Made by a program: the position numbers and the translations under genes. Under the pieces are notes generated by a model. That model worked only from the letters and a program-made list of their open reading frames with translations, did no database searches and was not told where the DNA came from. This document shows, piece after piece, positions 18,819 to 27,679 of a stretch of 64,000 nucleotides of DNA. Positions within the stretch are counted from its first letter, which is position 1, and the number at the start of each line of letters is the position of its first letter. This DNA is from JACQQW01 sp964520655 (GTDB lineage Bacteria; Omnitrophota; Gorgyraeia; Zapsychrales; Fredricksoniimonadaceae), in assembly GCA_964520655.1 (NCBI GenBank), contig CAZFNI010000002.1, positions 62,001 to 126,000 on the forward strand. Reading direction: 5' to 3'.

Positions 18819-19712
18819 TCACATGTACCCCTCTTTACGCAACGTTTCTAATCCGCCGCCGTCTTCTTTGTCTTGAGCTCGGCCGGAGCGTTCCGCGATA
18901 TTCTTGAATTTCCCTTCGCGCAATTCTTTGACGATATCCGCGACATTCCTGGCTGTTGAGGATACTGGCGTTGTGCAGGGGTAGCATCCAAGCGATCTGT
19001 AACGTTGGCCTTTACCCTGGTCAAAATACAGATCGGTGATAGGGATATTTTCCCGTTCAATGTATTCCCAAATATTCAATTCTGTCCAGTCGAGCAAAGG
19101 ATGGATGCGGATATGCGTTCCAGGCGCGAAATCAGTCTTGAACTGGTTCCATAGTTCCGGCGGCTGATCGCCCACATCCCAATCGCTGTTGCGGTCCCGT
19201 GGAGAGAAATACCGCTCCTTGGAACGACTTCCTTCCTCATCCGCGCGCGCGCCGACGATGACGCCGGTGTACGGCTCAGTATTGGTATCGATATCGTATT
19301 GGCCTGTCTTATGATTCAACCGCTTGCGCGGCCATGCGCCTGACAGTGTGTTTTTTAACGCTTCACTTTTTAATGCTTTGCAGCATGCCAGACGATCGAG
19401 CGTCCCATGCGGATATGAGCGCTTATCCTGCAGCGCCTGCACATTTTGTCCGACGACCATGTTCAAATGGAACTCCATGGCCAGCTTATCGCGGTATTGG
19501 ATCATCTCCGGGATCTTGTAACTTGTATCAATGTGGACCAATGGGAATGGCACATGACCATAGAAAGCTTTGCGTGCCAGCCACAACAAAACCGTTGAGT
19601 CCTTGCCGATCGACCACAACATGACCAGCGACTTAAACTCACGATATGCTTCTCTTAAAATATAAACGCTCTGGGACTCCAAAGCGTCCAGTTTATCCAT
19701 GGTCTTGCTCAT
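18819..19712 (-). CDS. cysD: Sulfate adenylyltransferase subunit 2
   Basis: Catalytic N-type PP-loop ATP pyrophosphatase that adenylates sulfate with CysN. The PP-loop is SIGKDSTVLLWLARKAF near the N-terminus, followed by PFPLVHIDTSYKIPEM and the region GARADEEGSRSKERYFSPRD. The length is about 297 residues. The ATG at 19712 overlaps the cysH stop as ATGA; an upstream ATG at 19727 is possible but lies within cysH and adds only five residues. Confidence 0.95.
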   Translation of the reverse strand: MSKTMDKLDALESQSVYILREAYREFKSLVMLWSIGKDSTVLLWLARKAFYGHVPFPLVHIDTSYKIPEMIQYRDKLAMEFHLNMVVGQNVQALQDKRSYPHGTLDRLACCKALKSEALKNTLSGAWPRKRLNHKTGQYDIDTNTEPYTGVIVGARADEEGSRSKERYFSPRDRNSDWDVGDQPPELWNQFKTDFAPGTHIRIHPLLDWTELNIWEYIERENIPITDLYFDQGKGQRYRSLGCYPCTTPVSSTARNVADIVKELREGKFKNIAERSGRAQDKEDGGGLETLRKEGYM

Positions 19713-20440
19713 GACTTCGCTTTCCATTTCGGATTATTATGCAGCCCGCATTCTTTTTGCTCCGGCTGCTCCCACCACCAGCGTCCGGCACGAATGTCCT
19801 CGCCGTCTTTGATCTCACGCGTGCAGGGAGCGCAGCCAATGCTGACAAAACCCTTTGCATGTAAAGGATTCACATCAACACCGTTGTCCTTGATATAATC
19901 ACGCACCTGATCGAGCGTCCAGTGAAGCAGCGGATTGACCTTGATCTTGCCGTTAGCCTGGTCCCATTCAAAAACTTTCGCATCGGTCCGTGTCAACGAT
20001 TGAGCACTGCGCAACCCCGTCACCCAGGCATCAACGTGAGATAAAGCTCTTTGCAAGGGCTCGACTTTACGGATGCCGCAACAGAGCTTCCTGTTCTCAA
20101 CAGAATCATAGAATAAATTAATGCCTTTGGCCCTGACCATGTCCTCAACTGCTTTGGTGTGCGGGAAATACACTTTAAACGAGACATTCGGATAACGTTT
20201 TTGATCCTTATCCCAAAGATCATATGTCTGGGCAAACAACCGCCCGGTATCGAGAGTAAAGATCTCAATGCCCAAATTATTCTTGGCGATCATATCCGTG
20301 ATCACCTGGTCCTCTTCCCCAAGACTTGAAGCAAAAGAGACCTTGGAGCCGAATTCATTGAAAGCCAGCTTCAAGATCTCTGCCGGTGGCAAATTATTTG
20401 ATCTTTCCTGAAGCATTTCTAAACGCGCTGATCTATCCAT
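19709..20440 (-). CDS. cysH: Assimilatory adenylyl-sulfate (APS) reductase
   Basis: Reduces activated sulfate to sulfite. The 243 residues contain the [4Fe-4S] cysteines that separate APS reductases from PAPS reductases: RKLCCGIRKVEPL and CAPCTREI. The catalytic C-terminal cysteine is in QKECGLH. The PP-loop-like region SFASSLGEEDQVITDM binds the adenylate. Because APS is used directly, the pathway would not need an APS kinase, which fits the broken kinase motif in the adjacent CysN. It is four bases downstream of cysA. Confidence 0.94.
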   Translation of the reverse strand: MDRSARLEMLQERSNNLPPAEILKLAFNEFGSKVSFASSLGEEDQVITDMIAKNNLGIEIFTLDTGRLFAQTYDLWDKDQKRYPNVSFKVYFPHTKAVEDMVRAKGINLFYDSVENRKLCCGIRKVEPLQRALSHVDAWVTGLRSAQSLTRTDAKVFEWDQANGKIKVNPLLHWTLDQVRDYIKDNGVDVNPLHAKGFVSIGCAPCTREIKDGEDIRAGRWWWEQPEQKECGLHNNPKWKAKS

Positions 20441-20443
20441 AGT

Positions 20444-21484
20444 CTAAATATCGTAATCATAATAGGTGACGTTCTTGGGACGGACAAAAACATATTCACC
20501 TTTGTTGAGCTTTAACTGGGCGTATTCGCCCTGACTTAGTTCCGCCGCGATCGTCTGACCTGATTCCGCCAAAAGGTCTATCTTAACGACTGAACCAGCC
20601 GGATTAATATACCTGATTATCGTCTTAATTGCACTATCATCTTGTGCTTTACGGCTGATATCCAGCTGATGCGGTCGGATATACAATTGTCCAAGTTTTT
20701 CTTTTTGCTGGTTCTTAGTCCCCAGCAACAGTTTCCCGTTCTCCACGCGCCCATGGAACAAATTGACATTGCCTAAAAAATTGATCACAAAAGTACTGGC
20801 TGGACGATGATAAACATCTTCCGGGGTCCCGACCTGCTCGATCTTGCCTTTATTCATCACAACGACACGGTCAGCCACCTCCAAAGCTTCTTCCTGGTCG
20901 TGAGTGACAAACAGCGAGGTGATATGCAGTTCATCGTGAAAACGGCGCAGCCACTGGCGCAATTCTTTGCGGACCTGGGCATCCAGAGAACCAAAAGGCT
21001 CATCCAATAAAAGCACTTTAGGCTCTATCGCTAACGCTCTTGCCAGCGCTACACGCTGCCGCTGCCCGCCTGATAATTGCGAGGGGAATCGGTTACCTAC
21101 CCAATCGAGCTGGATCAATCCCAACAGCTCTTTAACTTTCATCCTGATCTTCTCTTCACTGGGTCTGATCGACTTTGGTTTAACCCGCAGCCCGAAAGCG
21201 ATATTATCAAAGACCGTCATATGACGGAACAACGCATAATGCTGGAAAACAAAACCAACACCGCGGTCTTTGACATCTTTTTTCCGGGCATCCTGACCAT
21301 GGAATAATATCTCTCCCTGATCAGCGACTTCAAGCCCGGCAATAATGCGCAGCAGCGTCGTTTTTCCGGAACCAGAAGGTCCCAATAAGGCGATCAATTC
21401 ACCTGTTTGAACGTTCAGATCAATTTTGTCTAACGCCTTAAAATCACCAAAATTCTTCGTCACTTGTTTAACGTCTATACTCAT
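20444..21484 (-). CDS. cysA: Sulfate/thiosulfate ABC transporter ATP-binding protein
   Basis: ATPase of the sulfate importer. It has Walker A GPSGSGKT, signature LSGGQRQR, Walker B VLLLDEPFGSLD and a C-terminal TOBE-like regulatory region (IYIRPHQLDIS onward in the form LYIRPHQLDIS). A TTG at 21502 opens the frame earlier, but the ATG at 21484, preceded by AGG nine bases upstream, gives the family N-terminus MSIDVKQVTKNFGDF. It overlaps cysW by 17 bases. Confidence 0.95.
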   Translation of the reverse strand: MSIDVKQVTKNFGDFKALDKIDLNVQTGELIALLGPSGSGKTTLLRIIAGLEVADQGEILFHGQDARKKDVKDRGVGFVFQHYALFRHMTVFDNIAFGLRVKPKSIRPSEEKIRMKVKELLGLIQLDWVGNRFPSQLSGGQRQRVALARALAIEPKVLLLDEPFGSLDAQVRKELRQWLRRFHDELHITSLFVTHDQEEALEVADRVVVMNKGKIEQVGTPEDVYHRPASTFVINFLGNVNLFHGRVENGKLLLGTKNQQKEKLGQLYIRPHQLDISRKAQDDSAIKTIIRYINPAGSVVKIDLLAESGQTIAAELSQGEYAQLKLNKGEYVFVRPKNVTYYDYDI

Positions 21485-22295
21485 GCAAATGTACCTGTTC
21501 AAGGATTGTTTTCGCGCAAAGGGTGATCAACGCCAAAAAAGCTAATAGTGACGCTGCCGCGAACGCGGCCGTAAAATTGTATTCATTGTAAAGGATCTCG
21601 ATCTGCAAGGGCAGCGTATTGGTCAATCCCCGAATATGACCGGATACGACAGACACCGCCCCGAATTCACCCATGGCGCGCGCATTACACAAAATAACGC
21701 CATATAATAGACCCCATTTGATATTTGGTAAAGTGACATGAATAAAGGTTTTAAACCCGCTTGCCCCAAGCGTCATTGCGGCTTCTTCCTCTTCATTACC
21801 CAACGATTTCATGACCGGGATCAATTCGCGGGCGACCATGGGAAAAGTCACAAAGATCGTCGCTAGGATGATCGCGATCGGCGTAAAGATGATCTTCATG
21901 TTGTGCGCCAAAAGCCATGGGCCTAAAACACCCTGTAAACCAAAGAGCAATACATAGATCAACCCGGAAACAACCGGCGACACCGAAAGAGGAAGGTCGA
22001 TCAGCGTCAGCAGAACATTTTTCCCATGAAAATCAAATTTCGCAATGGCCCAGGATGCCGCGATACCGAACACCACATTCAACGGCACTGCAACAGCCGC
22101 GGCCAATAAAGTCAATTTGATCGCGGCAAGCGTATGCACATCCCCCATTGAACTCAAATAAACCCCAATGCCTTTTTTAAGCGCGCTGGTGAAGATGACT
22201 AAAAGCGGCAACATGATAAATACGCCGATAAACATAACGCTAATAAAGATCAGCACCGACCGCACAAATGGATGATCCGCTCTTCTGGCTTTCAT
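21468..22295 (-). CDS. cysW: Sulfate ABC transporter permease CysW
   Basis: One of two inner-membrane permeases of the sulfate importer (275 aa, six helices). The cytoplasmic EAA-type loop that contacts CysA reads EEEAAMTLGASGFKTFIHVTLP. I start at the ATG at 22295, which overlaps the cysT stop by one base (TAATG) and follows GGGA; an upstream in-frame TTG at 22325 lies within cysT. Confidence 0.94.
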   Translation of the reverse strand: MKARRADHPFVRSVLIFISVMFIGVFIMLPLLVIFTSALKKGIGVYLSSMGDVHTLAAIKLTLLAAAVAVPLNVVFGIAASWAIAKFDFHGKNVLLTLIDLPLSVSPVVSGLIYVLLFGLQGVLGPWLLAHNMKIIFTPIAIILATIFVTFPMVARELIPVMKSLGNEEEEAAMTLGASGFKTFIHVTLPNIKWGLLYGVILCNARAMGEFGAVSVVSGHIRGLTNTLPLQIEILYNEYNFTAAFAAASLLAFLALITLCAKTILEQVHLHEYRR

Positions 22296-23125
22296 TAAGT
22301 CATCCCGATCTTTTTCGAGGTCCAATGCTGCAAATAATTAGTGACCGCTAACAGCCCAAAAGAAACCAGCAGCATCACAACCGCGATCGCTGTGGCTCCA
22401 CCATAATTATATTCTTCCAATTTCGTGATGATCAACAATGGCGCGATCTCAGTCTTATTGGGCATATTCCCCGCGATAAAGACCACCGAACCATACTCCC
22501 CGATCGTCCGTGCAAAGGCCAGACTAAAAGCCGTGATAATAGACGGTAATAAGGTCGGGAATATCACTTTAACAAATGTCTGCCATCGATTCGCACCCAG
22601 ACTTTCTGCCGCGTCTTCAAGCTCGTGATCCAGTTCTTTAAGCACAGGCTCGATCGTCCGCACAATAAACGGCAGGCCGATGAACATCAGCACAAGCGTG
22701 ATCCCAAGGAAATTATACGCGGTGGGAATGCCCATCTTAAAAAAATACTGCCCCAACCACCCATTGTTGGAATAGAGCGTCGTAAACGCGATCCCCGCAA
22801 CTGCTGTCGGTAAAGCAAAAGGCAGATCGATCAGCGCATCCAAGAAGCGCTTGCCAAAAAAATCATAGCGCACCAGAACCCAGGCAATGATACCGCCGAA
22901 GACGACATTGACCAAAGACGCAACAAATGCCGCGGAAAAACTTAACTGATAAGCCGCCAAAGTCCTTTTCGCCAGGATGACTCTGATAAAATCATGCCAT
23001 CCAAGACTCGACGCTTTAAAAAACAGCAAAGACAAAGGGATCAGCACGATCAAACTTAAATAGAAGACCGTGTATCCCAACGCCAAATTAAATCCTGGTA
23101 AGATCGTGCGTGTTTTAAGCAGCAT
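22295..23125 (-). CDS. cysT: Sulfate ABC transporter permease CysT (CysU)
   Basis: Partner permease of CysW (276 aa, six hydrophobic helices). The coupling loop is ELEDAAESLGANRWQTFVKVIFP and the segment DLPFALPTAVAGIAFTTLY is typical of the CysT/ModB group. The gap of 76 bases to sbp contains a short hairpin that could dampen read-through so that the binding protein is made in excess. Confidence 0.94.
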   Translation of the reverse strand: MLLKTRTILPGFNLALGYTVFYLSLIVLIPLSLLFFKASSLGWHDFIRVILAKRTLAAYQLSFSAAFVASLVNVVFGGIIAWVLVRYDFFGKRFLDALIDLPFALPTAVAGIAFTTLYSNNGWLGQYFFKMGIPTAYNFLGITLVLMFIGLPFIVRTIEPVLKELDHELEDAAESLGANRWQTFVKVIFPTLLPSIITAFSLAFARTIGEYGSVVFIAGNMPNKTEIAPLLIITKLEEYNYGGATAIAVVMLLVSFGLLAVTNYLQHWTSKKIGMT

Positions 23126-23201
23126 AAAAGGTTTTATCCATAAAAACGTGGATATAATACTAATAATTCAAACGAATAGCAAATCTTACCTTATCACAGA
23201 T

Positions 23202-24209
23202 CTAATTCCCATAGATCTGATCGAAAATACCTCTGTCTGCAAAATGCTTGGCCTGCGCTTTAGCCCAACCGCCAAAGAGTTCATCGACCGTGAATGTATT
23301 AACAGTATTAAATTGAGACGCATGCTTATTAAGAACAGATCCGCTGCGGGGACGGAAATAGTTCTTAGCTGCTATCTCCTGACCCTCATCAGAATACAAG
23401 TAATTCAAATATTCTTCCGCGATCTTACGGTTGCCATGTCGGTCGGCAACACGATCAACAACAGCAACAGGCGGTTCAGCCAGTATTGTCACAGACGGCA
23501 CAACGATCTCAAATTCATCTTTGCCAAATTCATTAACGGCTAAAAAGGCCTCATTTTCCCAGGAAATGGCCACATCTCCTATTTTACGCTCGACAAATGT
23601 GGTTGTCGCACCGCGAGCACCTGAATCTAGCAGCGGCACATTCTTATAGATCTTGCCCACAAACTCTTTTACTTTTTCTTCATCGTTATTGAATTTCTTA
23701 AGACCGTAGCCCCATGCGGCCAAATAATTCCAACGCGCGCCGCCTGAGGTTTTAGGATTTGGCGTGATAACGGAGATCCCGGACTTGGCCAGATCATCCC
23801 AGTCCTTGATGTTCTTTGGATTACCCTTTCGCACCAGAAAGACGATCGTTGATGTATACGGGGTACTATTATACGGAAATTTCTTTTGCCATTGAGCAGA
23901 CAAAAGCCCTGATTTAGCCGCGATATTATCAATATCATACGACAAAGCAAGAGTTACCACATCCGCATCCAAGCCATCAATGACCGCACGGGCCTGTTTG
24001 CCACTCCCGCCGTGGGATTGATTAACCGTCACCTTATCTCCACTTAATGATCTCCAATGAGCCGCAAAGGCTTGATTATATTCTTTATAAAACTCACTCG
24101 TTGGATCATACGAAACATTAAGCAACATAAAAGATTTTGCATATGCACTCAGTGATGAAGTTAGCATAACTAAAACGATAATAACTAATACATTAAATTT
24201 TTTGAGCAT
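23202..24209 (-). CDS. sbp: Periplasmic sulfate-binding protein
   Basis: Captures sulfate for CysTWA. A signal peptide (MLKKFNVLVIIVLVMLTSSLSAYAKS) precedes the mature start SFMLLNVSYDPTSEFYKEYN, the classic Sbp/CysP pattern. GGSGKQARAVIDGLDADVVTLALSYDID and the tail LFGGWAKAQAKHFADRGIFDQIYG also fit. Earlier in-frame starts exist at 24224 and 24248, but GAGAGAG six bases ahead of the ATG at 24209 and the signal peptide support this one. It heads the sulfate operon. Confidence 0.95.
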   Translation of the reverse strand: MLKKFNVLVIIVLVMLTSSLSAYAKSFMLLNVSYDPTSEFYKEYNQAFAAHWRSLSGDKVTVNQSHGGSGKQARAVIDGLDADVVTLALSYDIDNIAAKSGLLSAQWQKKFPYNSTPYTSTIVFLVRKGNPKNIKDWDDLAKSGISVITPNPKTSGGARWNYLAAWGYGLKKFNNDEEKVKEFVGKIYKNVPLLDSGARGATTTFVERKIGDVAISWENEAFLAVNEFGKDEFEIVVPSVTILAEPPVAVVDRVADRHGNRKIAEEYLNYLYSDEGQEIAAKNYFRPRSGSVLNKHASQFNTVNTFTVDELFGGWAKAQAKHFADRGIFDQIYGN

Positions 24210-24253
24210 ACTTTTCTCTCTCATTATATTTAAAATTTTAATATCCATTAAGC

Positions 24254-24265
24254 CTATAGCTATAG
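24254..24265. promoter_or_regulatory. Perfect 12-bp palindrome upstream of the sulfate operon
   Basis: CTATAGCTATAG lies between the Rrf2-type regulator gene and sbp, 45 bases upstream of the sbp ATG, in very AT-rich sequence. By position it is a candidate operator for the adjacent Rrf2 regulator, though it also overlaps possible -10 sequence. Confidence 0.4.
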
Positions 24266-24287
24266 TAGATTTATAGAAAAAAATTTT

Positions 24288-24737
24288 TTAAATCTGAAAA
24301 TTCGCTATGTTCTGCGACAATTGTGTTTTTTCCAACAAATCAAACAAACTTGTTTTATCCAATATGGACGACATAGCATCCCTAACCTCTTTCATGATAA
24401 ATCGAATTTCACATTTCTCTTCAGACTTACATTCTTTACAGCGTTGATAGGCCGTTTGACTGACACAGGAAACGGGCGCCAAAGGCCCTTCTAAAATACG
24501 TATAACATCTCCAATCATGATCTCTTTACTCGACTTACCTAAGGCGTATCCACCCCCCTTACCTTTTTTACTCTTTAGCAAACCATTTTTTCTCAGCTCA
24601 AGGAGAATGGCTTCCAAAAACTTTTGCGGGATCTTTTCTTCTTTAGAAATATCCGTAATAAGAATATTGTCATTTCCGGCTTTTCTGGCCAGACAAATGA
24701 TCGCTTTCAATCCATATTTTGTTTTTTGAGATATCAT
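24288..24737 (-). CDS. Rrf2-family transcriptional regulator (CymR/IscR type)
   Basis: A winged-helix repressor of about 149 residues. The start MISQKTKYGLKAIICLAR, the recognition helix region IPQKFLEAILLELRKNGLLKSKKGKGGGYAL and IGDVIRILEGPLAPV are textbook Rrf2. A cluster of cysteines (CVSQTAYQRCKECKSEEKC) could bind an Fe-S cluster or sense thiols. Sitting just before the sulfate uptake/APS reduction operon, it is likely the local sulfur regulator, as CymR is in Firmicutes; this is inference. The ATG at 24737 is preferred to a TTG at 24755. Confidence 0.88.
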   Translation of the reverse strand: MISQKTKYGLKAIICLARKAGNDNILITDISKEEKIPQKFLEAILLELRKNGLLKSKKGKGGGYALGKSSKEIMIGDVIRILEGPLAPVSCVSQTAYQRCKECKSEEKCEIRFIMKEVRDAMSSILDKTSLFDLLEKTQLSQNIANFQI

Positions 24738-24760
24738 ATAAGTCCACTTAGTCAATAGGA

Positions 24761-24788
24761 ATTATATACTAGATACCGAGCTTGTCAA
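24761..24788 (-). promoter_or_regulatory. Consensus sigma-70 promoter for the Rrf2 regulator
   Basis: TTGACA (24783-24788), 16 bases, TATAAT (24761-24766): both hexamers are perfect. It lies across the 3' end of mutY, 24 bases before the regulator's ATG. The leader contains GGAATT on the plus strand, reminiscent of part of CymR boxes, so autoregulation is possible. Confidence 0.8.
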
Positions 24789-25812
24789 GTATTTTTTTTG
24801 TTCCCGCTGGCAACGGATATCTTTTGAAGTCTTCCCTTGCCGCCCACACCCGATCTTTACCAACCCTTGGCATAACACCCAGATCGCAGCGATAAACTGA
24901 TAAACGTACTTTGTATTGCGTATAAAAATGCACTACATCAAATAAATACCGCGCTCTTAATAATCCAACACCCAGCTCTTCCCTTATCTCTCTGGCCAAA
25001 GCCACTTCCTGATCTTCTCCCGCCTCAACCTTGCCCCCAGGAAATTCCCACATCCCCTCCAATAATCCTTTTGCTTTACGTTTTTGAATAAAATATTTTC
25101 CACGATCTTCGATCAAGGCAATCACCGCATGCACATTCAAGATTTTCCTATCTTTTTTTACAGGAATAGCATTCTGACAGCCAACCTTATAAGCCCCACA
25201 GATCTTATTCACAGGACAAACATCACACAAAGGATCTTTGGGCTTACACACCAAAGCCCCCAATTCCATTAAAGCCTGGTTGAAATCACCCGCATTCTTT
25301 TTGGGAAAGACCTTCTTTAAATAATCCTCAATAACTGCATCCTGAGATACATCCGCGTACCCCTTTAAACACAATATCCTCATGATCACGCGCCTGACAT
25401 TGGCATCAATGATCGTTAACGGAAGATCATAGGCAATGCTCAACACCGCTCCCGTCGCATATGGACCAAAACCTGGCAGCTTGCGCACCAACAGCGGATC
25501 TTTAGGCAAACACCCTCCATATTCGTTAACAACAATACCTGCGGCTTTGTGCAAATTCCTAGCCCTGGCATAATATCCCAGCCCCTGCCACACCTTTAAA
25601 ACTTTCTCTACGCGTGCTTTAGCTAGAACTTGAACCGTTGGAAAATGCTCAAACCATTTTTGATAATAGGATATAACGGTATTTACCGTTGTCTGCTGCA
25701 GCATCATTTCTGAGACCCAGACCCGGTAGGGATCTTTGGAAGTACGCCAAGGCAGATCTCGCTTGTGAATGTCATACCACGCTAACAAAAGACTGGAAAA
25801 TGATTTAGGCAT
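24769..25812 (-). CDS. mutY: A/G-specific adenine glycosylase
   Basis: Removes adenine mispaired with 8-oxoguanine. Domains in order: HhH-GPD glycosylase (MMLQQTTVNTVISYYQKW; LPGFGPYATGAVLSIAYDLP with catalytic Asp in IDANVRR), an Fe-S loop with spacing C-x6-C-x2-C-x5-C (CKPKDPLCDVCPVNKIC), and a C-terminal Nudix-like 8-oxoG recognition domain (WEFPGGKVEAGEDQEVALAR). The length of 347 residues is normal. It overlaps the CbiX-like gene by eight bases. Confidence 0.96.
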   Translation of the reverse strand: MPKSFSSLLLAWYDIHKRDLPWRTSKDPYRVWVSEMMLQQTTVNTVISYYQKWFEHFPTVQVLAKARVEKVLKVWQGLGYYARARNLHKAAGIVVNEYGGCLPKDPLLVRKLPGFGPYATGAVLSIAYDLPLTIIDANVRRVIMRILCLKGYADVSQDAVIEDYLKKVFPKKNAGDFNQALMELGALVCKPKDPLCDVCPVNKICGAYKVGCQNAIPVKKDRKILNVHAVIALIEDRGKYFIQKRKAKGLLEGMWEFPGGKVEAGEDQEVALAREIREELGVGLLRARYLFDVVHFYTQYKVRLSVYRCDLGVMPRVGKDRVWAAREDFKRYPLPAGTKKILDKLGI

Positions 25813-26164
25813 GATCGATCAGGTCAATGTAAAGATCGGCAATGTTCTTATGCAGCCCTATGGGTTGGGACAAACGAAACCGAACATGCGGATATTTCTG
25901 GCGAACAGATTCAACGATCTCAGGAATATCTTTACTTACATGTCTTCCTGAATTTAAGAAACTGACCAGGATCACCACCTCTGTTGCGCCTTTTTGAACA
26001 CAAATCTCTACACCACGCTCAATACCAGGCTCCGCAACTTCTAAAAAGGCATATTCAAAAATAGGGATGTTGGTACGAACCTTTAACTCATTGACCAAAG
26101 AAGACACTTCGTTAATTGTAACGGGAGACCTGCTCCCGTGACTGATCAGCAGGACTGCTTGCAT
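25805..26164 (-). CDS. CbiX/SirB-type sirohydrochlorin chelatase-like protein
   Basis: A single-domain (119 aa) class II chelatase of the small CbiX/SirB form, expected to work as a dimer inserting Co or Fe into sirohydrochlorin. Metal-binding histidines are in LLISHGSR at the N-terminus and SGRHVSKDIPEIV. Ferrochelation would yield siroheme for sulfite reductase, which would connect it to the sulfate genes nearby, but no sulfite reductase is in the window, so the metal is undecided. Its ATG overlaps the NAD kinase stop (TAATG). Confidence 0.83.
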   Translation of the reverse strand: MQAVLLISHGSRSPVTINEVSSLVNELKVRTNIPIFEYAFLEVAEPGIERGVEICVQKGATEVVILVSFLNSGRHVSKDIPEIVESVRQKYPHVRFRLSQPIGLHKNIADLYIDLIDHA

Positions 26165-27036
26165 TAAATGACCACCTTCAGCGGATGCTTTGAACGTGAT
26201 ACTGTCAAACTTGCTCCAAAGGAAAACGGAAGACAGACATGAGAACCATCCACGAACACAACCCCCTCACGCATCAAAGAAGTCAACTCTATCGCCTTCA
26301 GAGAACTTAAAACGCCCCCCACATGATGGTATTGGGCGCCCCATGCTCTAAATAATTCCCGAGGTCTATACTGCATCAGTTTACTCTCCTGAGGCAGCAG
26401 CTTGCCTCCAGCTGAGAATATCCCGCCTGATGAACCCGCCGCCGTCGAGATCCACAAACCCGATGACCGCTGTTCTTCACGGACCTTGCCAATGTTGATA
26501 TAATAACGGCTCAGCGCCGCGGGGCTATGGTGGCATACCAGCAGATCATTCAAGACATGCATCTGCTGCGTCCCGTCAGAAAAAGAAGCACACAAACGAT
26601 TGAGATGTTTAGGCTTGACCTTCATGGCTAAAACCTTTTTTAGCAGCTTCTCGAAGTTCTCGGGATTGCCGCTGCAGAACCTCCCCACGCTCCACTGAGG
26701 ATCAGAATTCACCCCCCAGATCAATTGAGACTCGACATTCCTGGCAGCCTCAAGGAAAGTCCCATCGCCACCAAGCGTTATGATAAGATCATATTTGTCA
26801 TAATTGATCGCTGAACCACGGCAGATCTTGGTATATTTAAGTTGATGTTTCTTTAAAACAGATTCAACATACGACAATGCCCAAAAATGATTCTCATGGG
26901 TCTTTTGAAAACGCTTTACCTCTGATGATTTAAATAAGCCCTCCAGCATGGCCAGACGCCTGCGATCCCCCAAAAAATAACTGGCATACGTGCTGTTCTT
27001 GTACAACAAAAGAATATTGTTGAATTTATTGTCCAT
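26164..27036 (-). CDS. NAD kinase-like protein
   Basis: Phosphorylates NAD to NADP, or is a close relative. The ATP-binding signature GGDGTFLEAARNV is near residue 90 and the NAD-binding region has LNDLLVCHHSPAALSRYYI and the glycine-rich segment STAAGSSGGIFSAGG, matching the NE and conserved TA-G-STAY-like regions. At 290 residues it is near the family norm but sequence-divergent. The ATG at 27036 is used in place of a TTG at 27042. It overlaps the HAD gene by 11 bases. Confidence 0.82.
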   Translation of the reverse strand: MDNKFNNILLLYKNSTYASYFLGDRRRLAMLEGLFKSSEVKRFQKTHENHFWALSYVESVLKKHQLKYTKICRGSAINYDKYDLIITLGGDGTFLEAARNVESQLIWGVNSDPQWSVGRFCSGNPENFEKLLKKVLAMKVKPKHLNRLCASFSDGTQQMHVLNDLLVCHHSPAALSRYYINIGKVREEQRSSGLWISTAAGSSGGIFSAGGKLLPQESKLMQYRPRELFRAWGAQYHHVGGVLSSLKAIELTSLMREGVVFVDGSHVCLPFSFGASLTVSRSKHPLKVVI

Positions 27037-27679
27037 ATTCAAAAATAACCCTCTTGCTCAAATCCTTGACAGATGAAAAAACATGATCAGCCTGCCGCAG
27101 ATAGGACGCGGGCAAAGAGGTCGCAACAGCCATGCAGCGCAGTCCGGCTGATTTTGCCGAGCGAATACCGAACGGTGCATTCTCGATAACCACCGCATCC
27201 AATGGATCAAGATCCAGGGCCTTGATAGCCTTCAGATATGGCTCTGGATGCGGCTTACCGTTAGCAACATCGCATCCGCAAACTGTCACATCGAACAGCT
27301 CAAAAAGATCCTTGGGGAGCAACCTTTTGGCTTCATGACGCGAGGTACCTGTCACCAAAGCTAATTTAAACTTCTTTACAGACAAAGACCTAAGCAGCGA
27401 CCGAGAACCAATAATAAAACGCCGCTTAAAGGTCTTTTTAAATAATTCTTCTTTTAATGCAAGGATCTGGTGAGCTAAAGCAGGGTCAAAAACTTTCTGA
27501 TGTTCTAAGAAGATCTCTTTAATGCTTTCAATCCCTTTCTGCCCTTCCCGGGAATAAATATCCTCATGGGTAACTTTAATGCCTTGATCCAGAAAGATCT
27601 TCTGCCAAACCTCAAAATGATACGGCATAGTATCTGTGATAACACCATCCATATCAAAAATAACTGCCTGGAGCTTAAT
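27026..27679 (-). CDS. HAD-superfamily hydrolase (beta-phosphoglucomutase/phosphatase type)
   Basis: A Mg-dependent phosphotransferase with core motif DMDGVITD directly at the N-terminus, motif II LVTGTSR, the Lys of motif III in ANGKPHPEPY and motif IV VIENAPFGI. The cap is the C1 type. The frame stays open back to 27886, but that part lies inside the upstream secreted-protein gene and is Lys/Arg shadow sequence. Homologues begin just before AVIFDMDG; the only codon there is an ATT at 27677-27679, overlapping the upstream stop. I give this domain-supported extent, but the true start is uncertain (TTG at 27745 is the alternative). Confidence 0.75.
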   Translation of the reverse strand: MKLQAVIFDMDGVITDTMPYHFEVWQKIFLDQGIKVTHEDIYSREGQKGIESIKEIFLEHQKVFDPALAHQILALKEELFKKTFKRRFIIGSRSLLRSLSVKKFKLALVTGTSRHEAKRLLPKDLFELFDVTVCGCDVANGKPHPEPYLKAIKALDLDPLDAVVIENAPFGIRSAKSAGLRCMAVATSLPASYLRQADHVFSSVKDLSKRVIFEYGQ

